Assembly (NCBI GenBank): GCA_963838845.1
Contig: CAWISR010000003.1
Location: forward strand, 1,488,001 to 1,552,000
Direction of reading: 5' to 3'
Origin: CAVRXQ01 sp963838845
GTDB taxonomy: Bacteria > Actinomycetota > Acidimicrobiia > Acidimicrobiales > Bog-793
DNA: 64,000 nucleotides
Under the pieces are notes generated by a model that saw only the letters and a program-made list of their open reading frames with translations, had not been told where the DNA came from and made no database searches. The translations under genes and the position numbers were made by a program. How positions within the stretch are numbered: the first letter of the stretch is position 1; each line of letters starts with the position of its first letter. This document shows positions 15,083 to 22,045 of this stretch, one piece after another.

Positions 15083-16708
15083 ATGAGCGACCACGACTTC
15101 GCGATCACCTTGGAGGTCGGATCGAGTCGGGTGAACAAGACCGGCTCGTGGCGCGTCGAGCGCCCCATCTACGTCGACCGGATGCCGCCGTGCAACGACG
15201 CATGCCCGGCGGGCGAGAACATCCAGCACTGGCTGTACCTCGCAGAGGAGGCGAAGTACGAGTCCGCGTGGCGTGCGCTCGTCGAGGACAATCCGCTCCC
15301 TGCGACGTCAGGGCGAATCTGCTTCCATCCGTGCGAGACCGCGTGCAACCGCGGTCAGCTCGACGAGGCCGTCGGGATCCACGCGATCGAGCGCTTCCTC
15401 GGCGACAGCGCGCTCGAGAACGGCTGGTCATTCGAGCAAGTAGCGGGGTCAGGAAAGCGCGTGCTCGTCGTCGGATCGGGCCCGTCGGGACTCTCCGCCG
15501 CGTATCACCTCGCTCGCCTTGGTCACGAAGTCGAGATCTTCGAGGCGTCGCCGGCACCGGGCGGCATGATGCGATACGGCATCCCGCGCTATCGGCTGCC
15601 GCGCGCCGTTCTCGACGCCGAGATCGCGCGCATCGAGAAGCTCGGCGTCTCGCTCACGTGCGACCACCGAGTCGCCGACGTGCAAAAGGAGATGGCGGAC
15701 GGGCGCTTCGACGCCACGTACCTGGGATTTGGTGCACAGCTCTCGCAGAAGACGGCAATTCCAGCCGCGGATACGTCTCACATCATCGACGCGCTCGACT
15801 TATTGCGGAGCACCGAGGACGACGAGCCTTTCGAAGTCGGCCAGCGCGTCGTCGTGTACGGCGGCGGCGATACGGCGATGGACGCGGCGCGCACGGCGCG
15901 CCGACTCGGGGCAACCGACGCCGTGATCGTCTACCGGCGCAACCGCGCGAGGATGCCAGCGCACGCGGTCGAGTTCGAAGAGGCGCTCTCCGAAGGAGTG
16001 ACCGTTCGCTGGCTGTCGACGATCGCTGAATTCGCGCCGGGCAAGGTTGTCGTCGAGAAGATGGTGCTCGACGATTCGGGATTCCCGCAGCCGACGGGCG
16101 AGTTCAGCGAGCTTGGCGCCGATGCGATCGTGCTCGCCTTAGGACAGGAAGCAGACCTGTCGGGGATCGCGCACCTCGGTGACATCGAAATCACCGGAGG
16201 TTCCGTGAACGTCGACGCGAACATGATGACCGGCCATCCCGGCGTCTTCGCCGGCGGTGACATGGTCCCGGCCGAGAAGACCGCGACCGTCGCGATCGGT
16301 CACGGCAAGCGGGCCGCCCGCGCGATCGACCGCTGGCTCGGAAAAACCGAGGCGGCCGGCCACGAGCGCCCCGAGCTCGCGAGCTTCGATCGCTTGAATA
16401 CCTGGTACTACGCAGACGCACCAAAGCGCGTCCAGAGAGAGCTCGAGCTTGCCCGGCGGGAGAGCAGCTTCGAGGAGGTCGTTTTCGGCCTCGACGAGTC
16501 GAACGCGCTCTTCGAGGCCCGGCGGTGCATGTCGTGCGGCAACTGCTTCGAGTGCGACAACTGCTACGGCGTCTGTCCCGACAATGCCGTGTCTAAGCTC
16601 GGCCCGGGTAAGCGCTACGAGTTCAACTACGACTACTGCAAAGGTTGCGGAATCTGTGTCGCCGAGTGTCCCTGCGGCGCGATCGAGATGGTACCGGAGC
16701 TGATCTGA
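15083..16708 (+). CDS. GltD-like FAD/NAD(P) oxidoreductase with C-terminal 2x[4Fe-4S] ferredoxin domain
   Basis: The product has 541 aa. ATG 15083 is chosen over GTG 15077 because GGAGGAG at 15071-15077 is correctly spaced. The N-terminal Fe-S helix domain has PPCNDACPAGENI and GRICFHPCETACNRGQ. An FAD site (VLVVGSGPSGLSAAYHLARL) and an NAD(P) site (VVVYGGGDTAMDAARTARRL) follow, as in glutamate synthase small subunits. The end adds CMSCGNCFECDNC plus GVCP and CKGCGICVAECPCGAIEM, a two-cluster ferredoxin of PorD type. This likely supplies the missing delta subunit of the oxidoreductase and couples ferredoxin to NAD(P)H. Confidence 0.88.
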   Translation: MSDHDFAITLEVGSSRVNKTGSWRVERPIYVDRMPPCNDACPAGENIQHWLYLAEEAKYESAWRALVEDNPLPATSGRICFHPCETACNRGQLDEAVGIHAIERFLGDSALENGWSFEQVAGSGKRVLVVGSGPSGLSAAYHLARLGHEVEIFEASPAPGGMMRYGIPRYRLPRAVLDAEIARIEKLGVSLTCDHRVADVQKEMADGRFDATYLGFGAQLSQKTAIPAADTSHIIDALDLLRSTEDDEPFEVGQRVVVYGGGDTAMDAARTARRLGATDAVIVYRRNRARMPAHAVEFEEALSEGVTVRWLSTIAEFAPGKVVVEKMVLDDSGFPQPTGEFSELGADAIVLALGQEADLSGIAHLGDIEITGGSVNVDANMMTGHPGVFAGGDMVPAEKTATVAIGHGKRAARAIDRWLGKTEAAGHERPELASFDRLNTWYYADAPKRVQRELELARRESSFEEVVFGLDESNALFEARRCMSCGNCFECDNCYGVCPDNAVSKLGPGKRYEFNYDYCKGCGICVAECPCGAIEMVPELI

Positions 16709-16804
16709 TCAACTCTGAATTCATCGGGTTTGCGCGAAGAGGTATCGGCGCGGTTCAGGAACAAATCTGAAGTGATGAGAACCCAGGAGGTGGCGGGACA
16801 CACG

Positions 16805-18031
16805 ATGTCCGAGCAGTCCGAGCCGTCGGGGAACGAGGAGGCATCCGGGGAGGGGCCAACCTCGCCCGTTCGAGGGTCGCTGACCGCGGGCGTATTGCGC
16901 GAGCGCTCGGATGATGAGTCGCGCGTCGCACTCGTGCCAGAAGACGTCGCCAAGCTCAACGCGATCTCGATCGAAGTCGTCGTCGAGTCCGGCGCCGGCA
17001 AGCGATCGTTCTTCCCAGATGATTTGTATGCGAGAGCCGGCGCGACGATTGTCGATCGCTCACAGTGCCTCTCCCGGTCAAACGTCATCCTCTGTGTCTC
17101 ACGACCCGACGCTGACGACGTGGGGGTGCTCGGCGCCGGTCAGGTCGTGATTGGCATGCTGTCGCCGCTCACCGATCCCGATTACGTGCAAACGCTCGCC
17201 ACGCGCGGAGCCACTGGTGTGAGCTTCGACCTGTTGCCGCGGACGCTCTCGCGGGCGCAGTCGATGGACGCCTTGAGCTCTCAGGCCAATGTCGCCGGCT
17301 ACAAGGCGGCGCTATTGGGTGCGAGCGCTTTCACGCGATACTTCCCGTTGCTCATGACCGCTGCGGGAACGGCGCGTCCGGCAGAGGTCCTCGTGCTCGG
17401 CGCGGGGGTGGCCGGGCTGCAGGCGATCGCCACGGCGCACCGACTCGGCGCGATCGTCCGCGGGTACGACGTCCGACCGGATGCGAAGGAGCAGGTGGAA
17501 TCGCTTGGCGGCCGTTTCCTCGAGCTCACGGCGGTCACCGACGCCGCCGGCGAAGGCGGCTACGCACGCACGCTCACCGAGCAAGAGTCGAGGGCCCTGC
17601 AGGACGAGCTCAACGGGCACATCGCGAAGCACGACGTCGTGATCACAACCGCCCAGGTCCCGGGCCAACGCCCTCCGGTGCTCGTCACCAAAGAAGCGAT
17701 CGACGCGATGAGGCACGGATCGGTGATCATCGACATGGGATCGAGCGAGCTCGGTGGCAACGTCGAGACGTCGCGACCCGCAGAGACTTTCGTCACCAAC
17801 GGCGGAGTCACGATCGTCGGAGCGCAGAACCTCGCGTCGACGATGGGAATGGGCGCCTCTGCGATGTATTCGCACAACATCACCGCGCTCGTTGGACACT
17901 TTGTCTCCGAAGGCAAGTTCGTGGTTGATCTCGAAGACGAGATCCAGAAAGGAGTCGTCATCACCCACGATGGTGCCGTCGTCAACGAAGCGACGAAGGC
18001 GATACTGTCCACCTCGGGCGCTGAGCGATGA
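16805..18031 (+). CDS. pntAA: Proton-translocating NAD(P) transhydrogenase, subunit alpha part 1 (dI)
   Basis: The product has 408 aa. Start ATG 16805 is preferred, with AGGAGG at 16785-16790; in-frame ATG 16775 and GTG 16790 are possible. Features of the NAD(H)-binding dI component are RERSDDESRVALVPEDVAKL, SSQANVAGYKAALLGAS, and the nucleotide fold VLVLGAGVAGLQAIATAHRLGA. It ends before any membrane helices, which are encoded by the next gene, so this is the three-subunit arrangement known from Rhodospirillum. It overlaps pntAB by ATGA (18028-18031). Confidence 0.93.
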   Translation: MSEQSEPSGNEEASGEGPTSPVRGSLTAGVLRERSDDESRVALVPEDVAKLNAISIEVVVESGAGKRSFFPDDLYARAGATIVDRSQCLSRSNVILCVSRPDADDVGVLGAGQVVIGMLSPLTDPDYVQTLATRGATGVSFDLLPRTLSRAQSMDALSSQANVAGYKAALLGASAFTRYFPLLMTAAGTARPAEVLVLGAGVAGLQAIATAHRLGAIVRGYDVRPDAKEQVESLGGRFLELTAVTDAAGEGGYARTLTEQESRALQDELNGHIAKHDVVITTAQVPGQRPPVLVTKEAIDAMRHGSVIIDMGSSELGGNVETSRPAETFVTNGGVTIVGAQNLASTMGMGASAMYSHNITALVGHFVSEGKFVVDLEDEIQKGVVITHDGAVVNEATKAILSTSGAER

Positions 18032-18357
18032 GCACGAGCCTGATCACTGACATCACGATCTTCGTCCTCAGCCTCCTCGTCGGGTTCGAGGTCATATCGA
18101 AGGTTCCCCAGACGCTGCACACACCGTTGATGTCCGCCGCGAACTCGATCCACGGCGTCGTGATCGTCGGAGCGTTCCTCATCGCATCGACGGCGCACTC
18201 CGCGGTCGGCTACGTCCTCGCATTTGTCGCCGCGGTCTTCGCTGGGATGAACGTCGTCGGCGGGTACGCGGTGACGGGCAGGATGCTCCAGATGTTCCAG
18301 CGGAAACCAATCAAAGCGGACGAGTCCGCGGCGACCAAGGAAAAGACAGCCTCCTGA
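18028..18357 (+). CDS. pntAB: NAD(P) transhydrogenase, subunit alpha part 2 (membrane)
   Basis: The product has 109 aa with three to four hydrophobic segments, opening ITDITIFVLSLLVGFEVISK. VPQTLHTPLMSAANSIHGVV is the well-conserved dII segment of PntA. It starts within the pntAA stop and its stop codon shares a base with the pntB start at 18357, so the three genes are translated together. Role: part of the membrane channel that couples proton movement to hydride transfer. Confidence 0.93.
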   Translation: MSTSLITDITIFVLSLLVGFEVISKVPQTLHTPLMSAANSIHGVVIVGAFLIASTAHSAVGYVLAFVAAVFAGMNVVGGYAVTGRMLQMFQRKPIKADESAATKEKTAS

Positions 18358-19781
18358 TGGGTCCGTTCATCGACACGATCACGCTGATCTATCTGCTGGC
18401 AGCGACGTGTTTCGTCGTCGGACTGCACCTGATGAACGCGCCGCCAACGGCGAACCGAGGCAACCAGGTGTCGGCGGCGGGAATGGCGATCGCTGTCGGT
18501 GCGACGCTCGCGTTGATCGCGCACAACGACACGATCTCGACGACCGGCTGGTTGATGCTCGCCATCGGCGGCGTCTTCGGTTCGGGTATCGGCCTGTACC
18601 TCGCGCGTTCGGTCGAAATGACGGCGATGCCCCAGCTCGTCAGCGTGTTCAACGCCGTTGGCGGCGGGGCAGCGGCGCTCGTCGCGATCACGGACTTCAT
18701 CCGGCTCGCCGGAATCGCCCACGCGTTGATCCCAGCCAGAACGTCCGTCTTTTCCGTCCTCGACATCGTCATCGGCGCTGTGACCTTTTCGGGTTCAGTG
18801 ATCGCCGCGGGAAAGCTCCAAGGACTCGTGCCGACCCGGCCGATCGTCGTCCCCGGCGGGCGGTTCGCGAACCTCGTCCTCTTTGCCGGGATCTGTGCCG
18901 GAGCGGGCTACATCTTCTCCGGCGCGAACAGCGTTTGGACGCTGATCGGCATCGCCATCGCCGCGTTGATCATCGGCGTGATCATGGTTCTGCCGATCGG
19001 TGGCGCTGACATGCCCGTCGTGATCTCGTTGCTGAACGCGTTCACCGGCACGGCGGTGGCGATGGCCGGGTTCGTCATCAACAACGCCGCCCTGATCATC
19101 GCCGGCGCGCTCGTCGGCGCCTCGGGGAGCATCCTCACCAAGTTGATGGCGGACGCGATGAACCGGTCGATTCTCAACATCGTCGCCGGCGGCTTTGGGA
19201 CCGGCGACGTGCAATCGATCGTCGGCGCCGGGGTGACGGGCCAGGTTCGCTCGGTGTCCGCCGACGACGTCGCGATTCAGCTTGCTTACGCGAGCGAAGT
19301 GATCGTCGTGCCTGGTTACGGCCTCGCCGTCGCGCACGCCCAGCACGCGATGCGGGAGCTCGAGGTCTTGCTCGAACAACGCGGCGTCAATGTGACCTAC
19401 GCGATCCACCCGGTCGCGGGACGTATGCCCGGCCATATGAACGTCCTGCTCGCAGAGGCCGAGGTCCCGTATCAGAAGCTCCGCACGATGGAGGAGATCA
19501 ACCCGGACTTTCCTCGAGCCGATGTCGCCCTCGTCGTCGGGGCGAACGACGTGACGAATCCCGCCGCACGCCGGCCGGGCAACGCGATCTCGGGGATGCC
19601 GATTCTCGATGTCGACAAGGCGAAAAGCATCATCGTGATCAAGCGTTCGATGGGCCACGGATACGCCGGGATCGACAACGAGCTCTACACGGACCCGAAG
19701 ACGGGCATGTTCTTCGCCGATGCTCTCGCCGGTCTGCGGGCGATCACTGCGGCTGTGAAGACCCTGGTGGGCGCCGAGTAG
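18357..19781 (+). CDS. pntB: NAD(P) transhydrogenase, beta subunit
   Basis: The product has 474 aa, starting at ATG 18357. The N-terminal half has eight or nine membrane segments, with NAVGGGAAALVAITDF. The C-terminal NADP(H)-binding dIII domain contains VIVVPGYGLAVAHAQHAM, HPVAGRMPGHMNVLLAEA, VGANDVTNPAAR, and MGHGYAGIDNELY near the end. All match PntB. Working in the forward direction it would use the proton gradient to make NADPH from NADH, complementing the hydrogenase and ferredoxin systems upstream. It is followed by the mraZ promoter region. Confidence 0.94.
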   Translation: MGPFIDTITLIYLLAATCFVVGLHLMNAPPTANRGNQVSAAGMAIAVGATLALIAHNDTISTTGWLMLAIGGVFGSGIGLYLARSVEMTAMPQLVSVFNAVGGGAAALVAITDFIRLAGIAHALIPARTSVFSVLDIVIGAVTFSGSVIAAGKLQGLVPTRPIVVPGGRFANLVLFAGICAGAGYIFSGANSVWTLIGIAIAALIIGVIMVLPIGGADMPVVISLLNAFTGTAVAMAGFVINNAALIIAGALVGASGSILTKLMADAMNRSILNIVAGGFGTGDVQSIVGAGVTGQVRSVSADDVAIQLAYASEVIVVPGYGLAVAHAQHAMRELEVLLEQRGVNVTYAIHPVAGRMPGHMNVLLAEAEVPYQKLRTMEEINPDFPRADVALVVGANDVTNPAARRPGNAISGMPILDVDKAKSIIVIKRSMGHGYAGIDNELYTDPKTGMFFADALAGLRAITAAVKTLVGAE

Positions 19782-19907
19782 CAGACATCTCGCCGTGCCA
19801 CGACGACTGACGAGCGGCCGCGAGTTCTCGCGTTTGCTCCTTCTGGACGCGCTCGCGCCCCCGTCTGAGAGCGCCGCACCCTGTGCCACGCGCGAACGCC
19901 CTGGTGG

Positions 19908-19936
19908 TTGACTGTGGAGATAACGAGCCATAAAGT
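19908..19936 (+). promoter_or_regulatory. Sigma-70-type promoter for the dcw cluster
   Basis: TTGACT at 19908-19913 and TAAAGT at 19931-19936 are separated by 17 bases, a good vegetative promoter pattern. It lies about 75-100 bases upstream of the mraZ start and overlaps the proposed MraZ operator. This would be the main promoter for mraZ and the genes behind it. Confidence 0.6.
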
Positions 19937-19959
19937 GGCGCGAAGTGGAGGGTTAGGGA
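19934..19959 (+). promoter_or_regulatory. Probable MraZ operator: three direct repeats at 10-bp phase
   Basis: AGTGG at 19934 and again at 19944, then TAGGG at 19954, are spaced exactly one helical turn apart. MraZ proteins are known to bind three or four short G-rich repeats (TGGGN or GTGGG type) separated by 5 bases in front of mraZ. The repeats begin in the -10 element, so binding would repress transcription. This fits autoregulation of the cluster by MraZ. Confidence 0.6.
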
Positions 19960-20010
19960 GAGGGGCGACCGTATCGGTCGCCGTGGTGCCCTCCGGGAGG
20001 GATCGTCGCT

Positions 20011-20433
20011 TTGGGCCCCGAGTCCAGCTTCTTTGGGAGGTTCGACCACTCCCTTGACGCGAAGGGACGGCTGATACTTCCCTCGCGCCTACGGACGCGA
20101 CTCGGGACGCGCTTCTTTCTCACCGCGCACCTCGAGGACTGCCTCGCGCTGTGGCCGCTTGAGACCTTCGAAGCCGAGGTCGAAAGCCGTGAGGCTCAGG
20201 CCGTCGACACCTGGACCCGCAACGCGGCCCGGGAGTGGTTCGCGAAGGTCGCCGAGGTCGAGCACGACACCCAAGGTCGGGTCGTGATCCCCGCCGAATT
20301 GCGGGACTACGCCGCGCTGGGGCGCGACGTAATCGTGATTGGCGTCCACGACCACGTCGAGCTCTGGTCGCCTGATCGCTGGGCGACCAAAGAGCTCGCG
20401 CCGACGGGCAGCGACCCGTCCTTCCGACCGTGA
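20011..20433 (+). CDS. mraZ: Transcriptional regulator MraZ
   Basis: The product has 140 aa. Start TTG 20011 with GGGAGGGA about 9 bases upstream. It has two AbrB-like half-domains: SFFGRFDHSLDAKGRLILP at the N-terminus and VEHDTQGRVVIPAELRDYA near residue 91, each with the DxxGR signature. MraZ is a DNA-binding repressor of the division and cell-wall cluster. The phased repeats at 19934-19959 are its likely site. The stop TGA overlaps a GTG (20430) that opens the frame used by rsmH, but the family start of rsmH lies 206 bases downstream. Confidence 0.93.
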   Translation: MGPESSFFGRFDHSLDAKGRLILPSRLRTRLGTRFFLTAHLEDCLALWPLETFEAEVESREAQAVDTWTRNAAREWFAKVAEVEHDTQGRVVIPAELRDYAALGRDVIVIGVHDHVELWSPDRWATKELAPTGSDPSFRP

Positions 20434-20515
20434 GCGATTCGGTCACCCGTGCCCGGTCCGAAGCCGCCAACGGAGCGGTCTCGGTCGGCGCGCCCTTTCC
20501 GACATCTACCAGTGT

Positions 20516-20654
20516 GGTTCCCTGGCTCATCCGCAGCCCCTCGGCTGCGTTTGCTGATGGTCAGCATCCACCCCTCTCCGCTCATCTCCATCCGCTTGAC
20601 GGGGTTCCCTTCACCCCGGACGCGGTCGGGGGGCTGCGGATGAGCCAGGGAACC
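20516..20654 (+). repeat. Perfect 25-bp inverted repeat enclosing the rsmH start codon
   Basis: The arm at 20516-20540 (begins GGTTCCCTGG, ends CGCAGCCCC) is the exact reverse complement of 20630-20654. The 89-base interior holds a 6-bp hairpin (TGCTGA 20552-20557 with TCAGCA 20561-20566) and a 4-bp G/C stem (20601-20604 with 20614-20617). The right arm contains the rsmH ATG at 20640 and most of the G-run (20628-20633) that would serve as its ribosome site. In RNA this would be a long stem over the translation start. A structured element upstream of mraW (rsmH) is known from actinobacteria; whether this is the same element is unproven. Confidence 0.8.
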
Positions 20655-21611
20655 TTTCACACGCCGGTGATGGTCGAGGAAGTTCTCGATCTCGTCCGCC
20701 CGTGTCCGCCTGGAGTGGTCGTGGACGCCACGGTCGGGGGAGGCGGTCACGCTGCGGCGATCCTCGACGACCGGCGCGACGTCGTCGTCGTCGGAATCGA
20801 TCAGGACGAGGACGCGCTGGTGGTGGCGACCGAGCGACTCGCGCCGTTCGGAGGGAGGGCGATCGTGCGCGGCGGCCGCTTCGACGATCTCGACGAAATC
20901 CTCGCCGCCATCCCGCAATCGGGGCTCGCTTTCGACGGCGGGCTCTCGGCGGTCCTCTTTGACCTCGGCGTGAGCTCTCATCAGCTCGACGAGGCGCAGC
21001 GCGGTTTCAGCTACCGCCTCGACGGGCCGATCGACATGCGCATGGACCAGCACACGCCGACCTCCGCCGCCGACATCGTCAACTCGTCTGATGTCGGCGA
21101 GCTTGCGGAGCTCTTCCGCCTCCACGGCGAGGACCGTTTCGCGAAACGCATCGCCGATTCGATCGTGCGACGCCGTCCGATCACGACGACCGGAGAACTC
21201 GCCGCCGCCGTCTCCGACGCGGTTCCAGCCGCGCATCGCCGACGCGGTCACCCGGCGCGGCGCGTGTTTCAAGCGCTGCGGGTAGCAGTCAACGACGAGC
21301 TCAGGGCGCTCGAAGCCGCCCTCGACAAGAGCATCGAGCTCGTCGCGCCGGCGGGGCGGATCGTCGTCATCTCCTACCACTCGGGCGAGGACCGCATCGT
21401 GAAGCGGCGCTTTCGCGACTGGTCGAACGCGCAATGTGCGTGCCCGCCAGGAGCACCCTGCACGTGCGGTGCTACGCCACGGGCGCGTGTGCTCACGAAG
21501 GGCGCACAACGCCCGAGCGAAGACGAAATCGCGCAGAATCCGCGCGCACGCGAAGCACGACTCCGCGCGATCGAGCGCCTTTCGGCCCTCGATATAGACG
21601 AGGGCGAGTGA
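20640..21611 (+). CDS. rsmH: 16S rRNA (cytosine1402-N4)-methyltransferase
   Basis: The product has 323 aa from ATG 20640. The family opens FHTPVMVEEVLDLV here; an in-frame GTG at 20430 would add 70 residues with no family character. AdoMet-binding residues are in VVDATVGGGGHAAAIL; then VLFDLGVSSHQLDEAQRGFS, PIDMRMD and HPARRVFQALRVAVNDEL, all standard RsmH motifs, and ISYHSGEDRIVK. It methylates N4 of C1402 in the ribosomal P site with RsmI. Translation may be limited by the inverted repeat covering its start. Its stop shares a base with the ftsL ATG. Confidence 0.92.
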   Translation: MSQGTFHTPVMVEEVLDLVRPCPPGVVVDATVGGGGHAAAILDDRRDVVVVGIDQDEDALVVATERLAPFGGRAIVRGGRFDDLDEILAAIPQSGLAFDGGLSAVLFDLGVSSHQLDEAQRGFSYRLDGPIDMRMDQHTPTSAADIVNSSDVGELAELFRLHGEDRFAKRIADSIVRRRPITTTGELAAAVSDAVPAAHRRRGHPARRVFQALRVAVNDELRALEAALDKSIELVAPAGRIVVISYHSGEDRIVKRRFRDWSNAQCACPPGAPCTCGATPRARVLTKGAQRPSEDEIAQNPRAREARLRAIERLSALDIDEGE

Positions 21612-22045
21612 TGGCGGCGGCGCGACCTCTTCCCGCGACCTCGCGAACGAAACGCACCGCAGCTGCGGCGAGGGTGTGCTCGTCACGCCGTTCGGCGGTT
21701 GCCGACCACAACGCGCCGAATCGCAAGCGGATGCGCCGACGCGCCCGATTGTTCCTCGTCGCTTCGATCGCCCTCGTCGGGGGATCGCTCTTCGCCGTGG
21801 CCGCCGGGCAAGCGCTGGTAGCGGCACACCAAGTCGCGCTCGACCAAGCCCAGCAGTCGCTTTCGGCTGCCGTCGCGCGCAACCAGAACCTGCAGTTCAG
21901 CCTTTCGAAGCTCGAGTCGCCGGCGCGCATCGTCGAGATCGCCGAGGGTCGATACGGCATGGTCGTGCCTCAGAGCGTCCTCTACCTCGCACCGGTGAAC
22001 CCCGGACCGACCGTGATCGCGGCCGCGACGAGGTCGAGCCGGTGA
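21611..22045 (+). CDS. ftsL: FtsL-like septum protein
   Basis: The product has 144 aa. ATG 21611 forms TGATG with the rsmH stop. It has a basic N-terminal tail, one transmembrane helix (LFLVASIALVGGSLFAVAAG, about residues 47-66), then a coiled-coil stretch and the ending ESPARIVEIAEGRYGMVVP. The last segment is typical of FtsL/septum-initiator proteins of actinobacteria, which join FtsQ and FtsB at the division site. Sequence conservation is low in this family, so position and topology carry the call. Confidence 0.82.
   Translation: MAAARPLPATSRTKRTAAAARVCSSRRSAVADHNAPNRKRMRRRARLFLVASIALVGGSLFAVAAGQALVAAHQVALDQAQQSLSAAVARNQNLQFSLSKLESPARIVEIAEGRYGMVVPQSVLYLAPVNPGPTVIAAATRSSR

Noticed and set aside
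20430..20639. N-terminal extension of RsmH from GTG 20430
   Set aside because: It overlaps the mraZ stop in the style of other junctions, but the 70 residues have no family character and the DNA forms the inverted repeat; ATG 20640 gives the standard RsmH length. Kept as an alternative.
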